Assembly: GCA_032433595.1 (NCBI GenBank)
Contig: JASWJB010000169.1
Location: 1 to 64,000, forward strand
From: Conoideocrella luteorostrata
Taxonomy: Eukaryota > Ascomycota > Sordariomycetes > Hypocreales > Clavicipitaceae
Length of the DNA: 64,000 nt
Direction: 5' to 3'
The notes under the pieces were generated by a model. The model saw only the letters and a list, made by a program, of their open reading frames with translations, searched no databases and was not told where the DNA came from. The position numbers and the translations under genes were made by a program. Each line of letters starts with the position of its first letter. The first letter of the stretch is position 1. Below are positions 21,260 to 32,018 of the stretch, piece after piece.

Positions 21260-23249
21260 TGTGCAACTTTTTAAAAGGCATGCACAGGTACGGGCTTCGA
21301 CTTAATCACAAGTGAAAGCCTCGTTTCGAACTTTCAAGTTTAATCGAACATCCACAATATTACAGTGATGTCACAAGTGTGGGCCTCGGTCTAAAGAGCC
21401 TCTGCGGGGAATCTTCATCCAGCGTGTCACAGGCAAAAAGTATTAAAGCGAGTAACTACACGGAGAGCATGAAAAGCGGCTGTCTGGCTGCGCCGATTTT
21501 AGTCGTGAGACAGCAGATTCTCAGGATTGAGAATATCGGACAGAATTCTTAACACCAAAAGCACAGAGCATCGCTTTGAGAAAAACTAACTGCGGCCGCT
21601 GGCATAAGAATACCATGACCCCATTCTACTCCAAAGCGACAGACGCTTCGAATGCTTCCGCATCGGGCCACCAGCGTCACCGAGGATGAATGCCGTGGGT
21701 TGAGTAAAGTTCAATAATTCACGCCGCTGCGCCAATCACGCAACTGTTGCTCTACGATGCTGCGAACGATGTTTTAGCGCCATTTTAATCGCATACTCTG
21801 CCGCTCCTTTTTCATTCTGTTCTAGCCTATACACATGCGATGACATACGTATAGCCCCCGCGCTAATCCTCGGGACAGATGCCTGATTTGGGCCGTGAAG
21901 TCCCCTGGCTCGGGACGGCCAAAAATATCTCGCGGTGATTGGGCAGAGGCTTCTCCTCAGGTAAACAGGGCTGGGAGCGCTAACACTAGGGGATTGTCGA
22001 CGCTTGGCGAGAGGCTCCACATAATGACCATGAGCACGAACCGTAACCCGCTTATATTGAATATCAAGGATCATCCATGTTGCTTCACTGGAAGATGAAA
22101 CAGATGATGAAGCTGATGACAAATTCCTAGCTAGGATTGAAGGGTAAGACGTGGGCTAAAAACTCGTCAAATTAATCTGAACACAAGAAAAATCTCCACC
22201 GATCAGATCGACCGTGGCTGCTCTTCGCGACATAGAGAAGACCAAGATCTCGATCAGTCCTATGAGATCCCGGAGTGAGTTTGCTCCATCTCGCAAGTGC
22301 AGCAACCCGAGATCCAGGAACCAAGTCCTGTGTCTGCCCCAAGCTCTGTTGCGTCGGTTTTCATGGCGACAACTTCCACCCCGTATTGTCATGGTCTAGG
22401 TGTTGCACTGCACGCACGAGATTACGTAACCAGCGCACACCGTGGCCAACCAAGAATTTAGTGTACATTACTCCGTACTTTACCAGCGTATCGCACTATG
22501 ATACGGAGTACGGATTATATGTACCAGCAATTCCCCTGTGTACGGAGTATATATCGCTGCTGCAGCTGATCCAATATCAACAGCAAATGAGGTACCTCGC
22601 TTACCGGTGTTGTGGTGGGTCTGCCTGGCTCCCCTGCAGTCTGCATACCCCACACATGTATGCCATAGTGTACAGAGTACGACAAAGACATGATCGCTCG
22701 TGGTCTTTTACATGTTCAACTATGAAGCTAATGCGTTTTTTTATGCTTGAAACATTTATTTTACTCAATAGTGGCATATTTTACTCCGTAGTATGTATCA
22801 TGGGGTCGATGCACAAGGCGGCAGCGGGCACATTGCTGCGCAGCGCATTTATTGCCCTGCATTCATTGGCGGCAGCGCGTACTCCGTATACTGCTCTGCA
22901 CGCACTAGCGACAGCGCGCACAATGCGCACAGCGCAATTGCTGCCCTGCACACAACGCCCGCCGGGCGCAACCTTCCTTCGTCATCAACACGGTAAGGAG
23001 CAGCTAATTCATTAACAACGCCGCTATTCTTTCGCTTTTAGCTTTTGTCTACCCTAAATGCTGCCTGGGCTTGCAGTGCTAAAGAATTCAATGTGTTGTG
23101 CGAAGTATTTTTGTGCGGGGCTCGAATCCATGGATGCACACTGTCAAAACTGTCAGGAATATGAGCCAGTTACAGATCCCAAAACATAGGGGATGTTGTG
23201 ATACAACCTTCCAGTTGATGAAAATGTCGGAATTCCTCGATAAAAGTTA
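21260..23249. other. Gene-poor stretch with GC-rich short repeats
   Basis: No recognisable gene. A 128-codon minus-strand frame (21736-22122) has no domain that I know. At about 22810-22960 there are irregular repeats of GGCAGCG/GCGCAC/TGCCCTGCA units, and five TACTCCGTA-type motifs occur between 22466 and 22890. Confidence 0.45.
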
Positions 23250-23345
23250 ACTATAAGAAGAGGTCTAATTCCTCGTCAATTTAGCTAGAATACAAGGACG
23301 ATTCCACACATTCAGACATCCATAGCTGCTCGCTTGTGACACACA
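23250..23345 (-). repeat. Dispersed repeat, family C, copy 2
   Basis: The reverse complement reads TGTCACAAGCGAGCAGCTAT and later GACGAGGAATTAGACCTCTT, matching the copy at 6008-6100 with differences. It lies about 165 bp from the nested LTR pair. Confidence 0.45.
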
Positions 23346-23510
23346 CGTAAGCTGCGAGAAGTAAAAAAACAAACATCCCTCCGGATATTATAACCCATAC
23401 TATATTCCGTATAAAATGTAATATTCACGCTATTAGTGTGGAGCTTCACCTTTTGCTAAATTTTGCGACAGTGGTTAATATAATAGCTAAATAACAAAAA
23501 AAAAGAAAAG

Positions 23511-24015
23511 TGTGGGTTGCACGGGGTTGTGTTGCGTTATGTGCCTTCATGAGTGAGGGAAGGAGCAATTTGGCAACAGTGGAAATAGGCAGAATAGATA
23601 GATTTGAGAGTGCAAGTAGTGATATTGATAGATGATGTTCTGACTTGAATAATACCCTCTGACGGGCATCGTGACCCTTCTTTATAGACCTTCAGCGACC
23701 GGGAAATTCCTTGGAATTCAGGTGCCTCAGGCCTACATTCCTTGGCATCGTGCCATCTTCTTCCACTATCGTACGAACCTAGCTAATACGAGGCATCAGT
23801 CATTTCCGAAGGTGCCACTCTAATCTCAACAGGTTGTGCAATGATCTAGATCATCGGCTTCAAATGCAATATATTGAATAAGTCTCTGTCTATCTAAGAA
23901 GAAGGAAACAAGGCAAGGTGGGAGGCTCGATATCGCCGTATAAACATCGTGGCCGAAAGGTGACCACGTGACTCGCTCAATGCTCCTTGGCGTGCTTGGC
24001 GGCAGGATTCCAACA
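23511..24015 (-). mobile_element. Solo LTR, family B, interrupted by a family A LTR
   Basis: Read on the plus strand the element starts TGTGGGTTGCACGG and ends GGCAGGATTCCAACA. It is flanked by a perfect 5-bp duplication, AAAAG (23506-23510 and 24016-24020). Removing the family A insertion (23530-23831) and one copy of its GGTTG duplication leaves a 198-bp LTR co-linear with the copy at 5021-5233. The TGTTGGAATCC 5' end on the minus strand is typical of fungal Ty1/copia LTRs, though this superfamily call is inference. Confidence 0.88.
23530..23831 (-). mobile_element. Solo LTR, family A, copy 3, nested in family B LTR
   Basis: It runs TGTTGCGTTATGTGCC to CACTCTAATCTCAACA (302 bp), with the TGTTG...CAACA terminal inverted repeat of family A. 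Perfect target duplications GGTTG lie at 23525-23529 and 23832-23836, inside the family B LTR, so this element inserted after the family B one. Confidence 0.9.
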
Positions 24016-25660
24016 AAAAGGGCAGAGACAGAATTAAAATTTTCTTGTTCAAGTCCAAGCATATAGCTCATAACTCAGTAAAATTTAAAAAAAAAAAAAA
24101 AAAAAAGAGGCTTAGCCAAGGCCAGAGGTTAAAAAGTCTCAAGTTCCAAAAATAGTTCACACAGAGGGCCACATCATCTCACGGACAATTTGTAGTTTTC
24201 CACCTCTACCCAAAGGATATAAATAGGCAGCCAACAAAAACGTTCAGTCCCTAGACCTACTAGGAAAAGGCTCCTGCACTAAAGAGCAAGAAAAAAAAAA
24301 GAAAAGGTTCATCATCACGGGGATCAAGCGGTGTTTATACGCGAACAGCACCTAACTACCCATGGTTAACGGATCTTCAAGCCACCAAGGGGTACCTGCA
24401 ACTTGTTAAGAATATCGAGACGATCTGCAACGGCGTTGCTACATCTTACTAGCTTTTGGCAAGCTTATCGCATGCATTTAAGTCCAATAGGTTCGATCTT
24501 CGGCTACCTAGAGTCCAGAATGTGGATACACAATGGGCTTTATTGAGATTTAGGAAGGAACGGGGACAGCATGGCGTGACTTTGGTCTGGCAGTCGGACT
24601 TCATATTCCTAGCGATACATTCAAAAGGCACCTAAATGCCAGGCATCAAAAACAAAGGGAAGTAACGGTAGATCCTACGTTTGTCTCAGAAGGAATGCCT
24701 GCCAGTCGCCCAATCATCCAGTGCTGGCAATCATGGCGACTGCTCTTTCGCAAAGTATAGAATCAAGTACGCTCTGAACCAGGTGGCTACATGATAAGCA
24801 GCCACGCTACGAGACCTGGACGTCGGGCGGATGCCGCGATAAGAGCGTTAAGAGAGCAATTCATAATTTTAAATGTTTAGAGAACGCATCAAGATCAGGA
24901 CCGCATCGATTAAAACTCAACGTGTGCAGGAGAACAACTCTAAATGCTGCAAGCAACTCGCGCTATGGAAGTGCTCTCCTCTCGTTTCGGTTGCAGAACG
25001 TGAAAAGCCACGTGCGAGGCAAGACCCAGAGGGTGCCTTCCTGTATCCTTAACTAGCTGAATTTAGGTTCATCTGATTATGGAAGTACTGCTCTGTCAAC
25101 TGGTTTCCTTGATCCATGTCTTTAAGGAGCCTTCCATCATCCGATACACAGCAGTAGCCGTTGAACAAGCCGACTTGTAGACCAATCAGGACTTAGTGGA
25201 ATAAGGGATACTTCTATTTATGTGGGAATCTCACTGTAATAGAAGTCAAATCAATTTCTGTCTCTATGAAGGGTTCCATTGCACACACTCATCGTGGTGG
25301 GTGGCTAGAGATACCTAACATGTATCCCTTTTAAAATGGGTCTAGTGACATGCCTATGGCCTTACCGCAGTTAAAGGGATTAGTTTAGGTGTGCACAAAG
25401 TAGTATATGCCTATACTAAGGAGAGCTTCCCTTCTTGCTCTTTAGTCTTAGATAGACAATCTACGAGCTCCTCAAGTTAAATAAGCTCGAGGCTAGTTCC
25501 ATCAAACTCTACAATGAGTGTAAAATCAAAATAGTACTATCTATTGAACCATAATACGGGAGACGGTAATTAATAATATTAATCTATCAGAAGAATAACA
25601 AGAAAGAGAAGAGGGAGGGAAATAATCTATATATACTCGTGAGGCCGGCCCTAATGAGTA

Positions 25661-25734
25661 TGAATCACTCAATCTAAGTATAAACACTCAGTCTGATGTG
25701 TGAATACTCAATCTACTGTGTGAATCACTCAACA
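25661..25734 (+). repeat. Imperfect tandem repeat, TGAATCACTCAATCTA-like
   Basis: Four related units of roughly 20-25 bp (TGAATCACTCAATCTA, TAAACACTCAGTCTGA, TGAATACTCAATCTAC, TGAATCACTCAAC) follow each other. The unit includes CACTCA/ACTCAAT. It may be part of an LTR. Confidence 0.6.
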
Positions 25735-25814
25735 CTATCTCATACTGCGCTCCAACCTATTCCAAGCATTCAACGGCAAAGCTGACAAGGTCACTTTCTC
25801 TCATGCTTTAGTCT

Positions 25815-25940
25815 ACGTCTGCGATTAATAGTGAGCTATCTCCTTATCTAACCTTAGCGGCCGGGCGGAGCGGCAAGGCGAAGACCGCGTAATTCAATTG
25901 CATCATGGATAGAATTATTTGTCATAGTTGAACTTGGCCA
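25815..25940 (-). repeat. Dispersed repeat, family D, copy 2
   Basis: The reverse complement contains TTCTATCCATGATGCAATTG, TTACGCGGTCTTCGCCTTGCC, GATAAGGAGATAGCTCAC in the same order as the copy at 8047-8140. It differs by substitutions and by a GCTCCGCCCGGCC insertion relative to that copy. Confidence 0.5.
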
Positions 25941-26639
25941 TGCCAGTCGATGCTGATATCATGGTGTGCCTGGTGGTGTGCCCTGCCGTCGCAGTCAGCA
26001 AAACACAGCTTCGCAAGATACTACATGACTAGAACGCAACTATAACGCCAGCAAGGCATAGTATGGTAGTATTCGAGCCTTGTTGCGTCTGCAGTTTCGC
26101 GCGCAGCAACGGCCGCGGGGGACGACTGTTTCCAGTCGCCGACCCAAATTTCATTTGTTTGTCATGGGGGCCGCGAGTAAACCGTCAAGACAAAATTGCC
26201 GCCATGATGTGATTTGCCGTGTCCGTAGGCTACGCAACGTAGAACACTTGGTACAGATATAGTTAATGGGTCTGGAAGCTGACCGGATGACGATGACATT
26301 GAAGTCAAGATGATGGTGGGCAGCAACACCACCCAACACAAGGCTGCGTTCATTATTTCAAAGATTGCATTCATTGAGAAACCCAGTTCACCCCAAGTTG
26401 TGCAGTTGCGTTGCGGGACGAGACGTAGGACATCGATGTGACCCATTCAAGTACCTAGGTAGTTATGCTGGCGGGGAGCCTGACCTGAAAAAAGCAGTGC
26501 TGACAGCGGAACGGTCACAGGGCACGTCACAGGGCACCAGTAGCGCCAGGGCCAGTAAAAGCTCAACACAGGCCATCAGCCACTGGCACTTTACGGAGGA
26601 TAACTGCAGTAAATCACCGCCACGGCTCGTGCCCTACAG

Positions 26640-26835
26640 CCATAAAGTACCCTAGCATGCGGCCCCAACCAAAACTGCGGCCGTATCGTGAGAAGCAGCG
26701 TCAGCCGTATACCCAAATCCTTCCCGCTCCACACATCCCTCACAAGATGCTTCGTGCCCTTCCATCCCGGCACCTCGGACCACTTAGCCGTCTTCTTTGC
26801 CGTCTTGTCCAAGGTATTCAGCCCTAAGGTGTATG
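26640..26835 (-). pseudogene. Relic of a GH27-type alpha-galactosidase C-terminus
   Basis: The minus strand reads NTLDKTAKKTAKWSEV, then HLVRDVWSGKDLG; after a one-base frame change it reads YTADAASHDTAAVLVG followed by a stop. The pattern DVW-x-GKDLG, then Y-x-A-x4-H-x-T-A-x-L-x-VG, resembles the C-terminal beta-sandwich of GH27 alpha-galactosidases. Nothing of the catalytic barrel is seen upstream, so this is at most a fragment of a lost gene. The identification is by eye and tentative. Confidence 0.4.
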
Positions 26836-27859
26836 ATGGGTACCCGGGCTTTTTTTATTTGGGTGCCCATGCGTAACTAATTAAATTAACGGGTAATGCT
26901 TCGGGTACCTGCAGTTAAGAATAGGTAGTAAGAAGTGCCCATATGAGGCCTGAGAATCTATCTTATGCTTACGTAAATAAGGCATTCTATAGTTTATGAG
27001 GAAAATAAGTAGTCATAGGTATCTCAACCCACCCTGGGTTATCCTGGATACCTACCCCTCTCTCTCTGCGTATACCTACGGATCCTTACACCTACCTGTA
27101 ACCGCGCGGGTCTAAAATGGTGCTACAATGCCAAGTCATTACGCACTACGGAGTAGATCACGGCCAATTGCGGGAACTGCGGAGCTTGGCACATCAATAC
27201 CAAGTAAGCCCTTATCAAGGTGCATTCCCAAAAGGGCCGCAATTGAAGGCTCTGTCAACAGGGCCGCCAGCAGACTAATAATGCGTGCAGCCTGCTGGCG
27301 AAGTTTTACTGACGAATTAACTTGAGCCAAGCTGATTGCATGTAATTCAATGCGGGGCCGGCTGAGGTGATCGTAGTGCAAAGTCGATGATCTGTCGCAG
27401 CACAGCGCTTGGCACGGAGTATCTCTTCCAAGGGCATTCTGGGAAGAGGTGCATCAAGCCAGTCGTGGGCCTCCTCACGGTCCACTGCATTTGGCCGCAT
27501 ATATCAGAACTCGTTACTCCGTATACAGCCCAAGTCTGCTGGTTAGATGACGTCATTGGTCAGCAAACTCTTGTTTTAATGAAACCCCCAAATATATAGA
27601 TAAAGCAATGCTACCCACACAGGTCATAAAGGGGCCGTAATACGTCCGCCTCCGCTTTCCAAAGCTAACATTTTAGGCATGCCATCTTCCACGAATTTGG
27701 GGGCCATTGCGTAAGTTAGATAAGACATTCTAATATGTGCTGCGGTGCCGTATTTGTTATGTCTTTTCTTCCCTTTTGGCGCACGCGATTCTAATGTTTT
27801 AAAAAACAACGCAGTGGAAACAACAGATATATTCCCGTTCAGATACATCGAGGTTCAAG
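26836..27859. other. Gene-free stretch
   Basis: No supported gene. Contains two TACTCCGTA-type motifs (about 27149 and 27514) and the likely promoter of the rhodopsin-like gene in its last few hundred bases. Confidence 0.4.
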
Positions 27860-29150
27860 ATGAACAACAACTCAACAAACATCCCGCCTGACGTTTTAGC
27901 TGCGCTTCCAGACGAATTGAAAAAGCAGATCCCGCTCTATGATCAGACAGCACAGCCCAAGATTCGCGTAGTTCTAGCAATATGCACAATTATTGCCTAT
28001 ATTGCGCTAGGCTTGCGACTCTACGCCCGACGCATCACAAAACAAGCCTTTGGCTTAGATGATCTTTTCGCCGGCTTAGCAGTAGTATGGAGACCCAAAT
28101 ATGCAATTTATTAATGTTTTCACTTGCTAATTTGCCCCGGTGTACCGCAAAAGGTCTTTACTACTATGAATGTTGGTTTACTAGCCTACTTGACAGATTT
28201 AGGATTAGGCCGACATGAGATTGTTATGCTCCTTGAGCATATCCAAGACTTTGACGTTATGATTAAAACACTTATGGCATTAAGTGTACTATACCTTCCT
28301 ACTATATTTTGTATCAAGGCCTCCGCTATTTTTCTCTACCTACGTATCTTCCCAAATAAACAGTTACACATTATTTGCTATATTATTCTTACCTTTACTG
28401 CCCTCTATGCTCTCACGGCTACTTTGGTGCTCACGATCTCGTGCCTGCCATCAATCCCGCCGACAACAACACAGCCTATACCCCAACTCAAATGTCCTGA
28501 TCAGTTTGTTATTAATACTTTACTGGTCTTACTTATCACAAATGTCGCCTTGGACGCTGTTATTCTTTGTCTCCCGCTTCCGCTTATCTGGCGTTTAAAG
28601 ATTAATCTAAAAAAGAAACTACAACTTACTCTTATCTTTACACTCGGTTCATTTATCTTTGTCATCTCTATCCTTCGAGTCGTCGCTGCATATAAACTAC
28701 ACCCACTTGGCGATAAACCGGATTCGACGGACAATAACTGGGATTCGATAGATGTGGAGCTCTGGGCAATTGCCGAGTCGGCTGTGGTAAGTTTTGTAGC
28801 AATAAGATACCACCCTAGATACAAGCATAAATCGAGCTCATGCTAACAAGAAACTTAAGAGCATTATTACTATATCACTACCCGTTATGCGACCTATACT
28901 GCGTCAGGCTATATACCGGAAAGACGGGAGCAGCCGCTTTAAAGCAGCTGCAAAGGATGGTAAACCTAGCGAAAATGGCAATGAAGGGAGTAACAGACCT
29001 ACTGGTCTCTTGACATTTGGACGAAGCGGGATAAAGGGCCCGAGTGGCCGCAAGCCTCGAGGACTAAACGCAACCAATATCTCAACGGCCACTGTAATAG
29101 ATAATAGATACAACAAGAATAGCGTAGTAAACGTTGAGGCGGAAGTTTAG
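27860..29150 (+). CDS. Fungal rhodopsin-domain integral membrane protein
   Basis: Three exons (27860-28084, 28154-28786, 28860-29150) with introns of 69 and 73 bp encode 382 residues. After a short polar N-terminus (PPDVLAALPDELKKQIPLYD) there are about seven hydrophobic helices. The family landmarks are LRLYARRITKQAFGLDDLFA after helix 1, GLGRHEIVML after helix 2, a long helix with FCIKASAIFLYLRIFP, a CPDQ/NTLLVLLITNVALDAVILCLPLP stretch cut by splicing only outside it, LRVVAAYKL, and ELWAIAESAV followed, across intron 2, by SIITISLPVMRPILRQ. This is the layout of the fungal rhodopsin domain (PF20684-type). There is no CFEM domain. The C-terminal tail of about 95 residues is basic and Gly/Ser/Asn-rich. 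Function of the family is mostly unknown; some members are proposed membrane sensors. It is an intact gene among relics. Confidence 0.82.
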
Positions 29151-29363
29151 AATAGCAATACAAACTCACGGTGCTATAAGAGGAATAAACTAGACGAGTG
29201 TACGCTCATTGAGATATTGGCATAGATGGCTGTGGAGTCATTGCGCCGGCCCAATGGAGTGCAGCAGAAATCAGAGTGAGAGGGCGGTCCCAAAAAACCT
29301 CTAGTTTTATCGCCTTATCTATACTAAGTCTTATCCAATCTACCATTCGTCGATCAAAATCAA

Positions 29364-30840
29364 GTGTTTGACGAAGAGCTTTTAGTAAAGCTCTCCGGTG
29401 ATGTCACTACGCCTGAAGATGCAGGCCTCACGAAAGACCTGTACGGGAGTTTCAAGCAGAACGGCGAGGACTGCGAATTGGGCGTGAGTAATCAACATGA
29501 CCTGGTTCATAGGAATACACTACCGCTAATCTGGAACAAGATCACGACCGACTTCGAAAGGCCAGACCTCAGTCCGACAGAGGATGTGTCGGATTGCTGG
29601 GACGGCCATTTTCCCAGAGCTTGGATTCATTTCCGAGACCCTTCTGCGTACCAGCAGAACCTGCCCATTCAGGGGGTTGATTCCCAAAGTGAGAATTCAC
29701 CACTTTATTACAAAATCGCGGCTAGATGGGGCCAGAAGTATGGAAACTCTATCCACGAGAATATGGCTCTAGCAGCTCTAATTCAATTTGCTTGTATTTC
29801 CTCGGAAACTACCTTTGAAGATGATTTAGGAGGTGGGTTTTCCATTAATAAGCCAGATATTTTAAGTTTTTGCGAGGCGTGATCTAGAACGACGACCCTA
29901 CTTACGCTCTCTTCAATGATAAATCAGGCAATAACGGGAATTACGCCATTGGGGAGGATGGGTGGTAACTGCCTTATTAAGTGGAAGCTGTCATCTGACA
30001 TCACTTGGCGCTCGCAATTTTCCAATCTGCAGCTTCTTCAGTGAAGGACAACATCATAAGCTGGCTTGAGGTCATATATAAACTTGCCGTTGGAGGCGGC
30101 ATCTCCGAGAACAACAGACTTGATCTACATTTAGAACAATATTTTGATCATGGAACCAAGCCAAGTAGTTCTGACAGCATCAGAGGACTGCTGATGGGTA
30201 CGACGCCGTCCTATAGCAAGCCAATATTCGCCCATGGAGCTCTGGGCAGTTGCCTTCACGTTATTCAAGACTCGTACGCTCTTGGGCATTGTCAGCAGCA
30301 CCTGGAAAATCCCGGCGGCAAAATCAGCACGACCTTGAAACAGTATTTGTGGGAGAAAAGCTACTTCATGGAGGCAGTGGGGTCCTAAACTCCAAGGTGC
30401 GTTAAATCCATTCCTGCTGAAAAAGACTAGAAGACTGGAAGCTCTTGGATAATGAGGTGATTCCAGAGGTTGTAATTCAAGGATTTGCGTATGGACGACC
30501 AGGACGCTTCTCCTGTATTCAAAATTTTCATCGCTACGATGGCCAGTCTGAGCCACACCATATTCGCTACGGTAATGTACAAAATGGAGGGTCTCTGAAC
30601 CCTTCCAATGTCAGATCTTTTGATTGTCTTGTTGGTGCGGTGGATGCAATCGGCAAATGCACCAAACTGGCGATATTCTGGAAGAATAGGACCTGATGGA
30701 ATGTTGGAGCTCGTCAGTCCTTGGAGTCTGAGGCTTTCGTCGTTCAGGATGCGCGTGACAGTGACGTAAATATTGATGATCACTTTACGAGGTAGAAATT
30801 CGAGATTTTGCCGCCCGTTATGGAGCAAGGGGGTAACTTC
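29364..30840 (+). pseudogene. Decayed gene of unknown family with an HxxxD...H motif
   Basis: A co-linear but broken coding region. The first segment (29364-29882, 172 codons, starting MFDEELLVKLSGDV) is followed by a frame change near 29880 and an in-frame stop after GEDGW near 29968. A second block (30005-30388) contains LHVIQDSYALGHCQQH, with an H-x3-D-x5-H spacing reminiscent of zinc-dependent phospholipase C/P1 nuclease-type helical enzymes. A third block from about 30445 reads FSCIQNFHRYDGQSEPHHIR and continues past a stop to FVVQDARDSDVNIDDHFTR. No set of normal introns rescues all breaks. The protein was probably a helical metal-binding protein of about 430 residues, but I do not recognise the family; the metal-site idea is inference. 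Confidence 0.55.
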
Positions 30841-31034
30841 GGAGATGAAGTATAAGTGAATAATAATTTATGTTTTTTCATAACTTTCTCGAGGGCTTGT
30901 AGAACGTCTCAGCCTCAAGTGATGCCTCTCTTGGGACATTTGGCTTTGCTCTTCGTCCAATAAATGCATCGATGTCCTTGAGATACGAAGACGCCTCTTC
31001 TATCACGAAACTTCAATTGCGGAATCTCAGGCAA

Positions 31035-31860
31035 TTATACCAAGGGCCGAAAGTAGAGCAAAGGAGTTGACAAATAGATATTGGAAAGACATGCTCGATA
31101 TATTTGAGTTGATTCAGGGAGATTATGAGTAGGATCTTTAGAAGATGAGTTTAACGGAAGACGTACCATGGCGCCGTCCATCTTTACTTTATGTGGAGCC
31201 ATCAAATCTATCAGGTATTCGAAAGCGGAGTCGTGATTGTAGTCCGAGGGCAAATGCGTCAATATAACAGTCAAATCAAAAGCTAAAATAACGGTGTACT
31301 ATTAAAATACTCTAAAATGGTACGTACACTTCTTGACCGGCAGCGTAGTTAGTCAAGACGTCCAACTAATAGCGAAACAACTCAAACTGATTGTCATTAT
31401 TGGCTTGATTGATGAATTGTGCACTAGATGCGGGAAACCAGAGGGTTCCATCCCAGAAATAGATACCAAGCCAGAACACCACCATGCATGCTTTATACCA
31501 CACTTGCATACTCGGTCCTGCGTGGCAAGATCGCTTAAGCTCGGTGACGACACACAAATGGACACGACTCCAGACTACTCCGTAATGAGAAAGCCAATCT
31601 TCCCCTTTTCGCAGGAGCAAGGCAGCATCGTTGTCGGATTGGCTCATATGCGCCAGCCTATGGCCGCGCATGAACAGGGTTCTCCGCACAGAACCGGCGG
31701 ATTAGCGTCAAGCTAGGTATATAGCTTAATGAAGAATCGAGCAACCAGCTCCGATGATGCGTCCATCTACTAGTGCCTTAATGCTCCTTTCATCTGGAGG
31801 CGTCCAAGTCATGTGTCCAATCGGGTGAATGGTGTCGGTCGTGCCGCCACTTGTACATCA
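31035..31860 (-). pseudogene. Fragments of an unidentified minus-strand gene
   Basis: Three minus-strand stretches look protein-like and are in an order consistent with one gene: around 31740-31860 (DTIHPIGHMTWTPPDERSIK), 31366-31689 (GIYFWDGTLWFPASSAQFIN) and 31035-31274 (ILTHLPSDYNHDSAFEYLID). Stops interrupt them, and I found no clean intron set linking them. No family was recognised. It may be a multi-exon gene missed by eye or a pseudogene. Confidence 0.3.
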
Positions 31861-32018
31861 CAAGACATTAGATCTTGGTCAAAAGGCCCGAACCAGGCTC
31901 GATTCACTCGTAGAAGTGAATTCTGACTCTAAATAAGTACTGAGCCCTTCGACCATGAAAGAGGTTGCTCGAGGCACATGGTCTGCACCGGGCTGGGGGC
32001 TCTCGCATTTCGCTCACC

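Larger units (their letters stand above)
24021..26639. other. AT-rich mobile-element debris
   Basis: No open frame longer than about 60 codons resembles a protein. The stretch contains poly-A tracts (24090-24110, 24290-24300), a four-unit imperfect tandem repeat at 25661-25734 and the second copy of repeat D at 25815-25940. The AT-rich, stop-filled sequence between 24.8 and 25.8 kb looks like a decayed transposon, possibly mutated by RIP, but no retroelement protein motif survives to prove it. Confidence 0.45.

Noticed and set aside
21736..22122. 128-codon minus-strand frame as a gene
   Set aside because: Ser-rich start and no known domain; may be debris. Not supported beyond being open.
22275..23015. 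246-codon plus-strand frame as a gene
   Set aside because: It is composed of repeat-derived HSLAAARTPYTALHALATAR-like sequence across motif-rich non-coding DNA, has no domain and no intron support.
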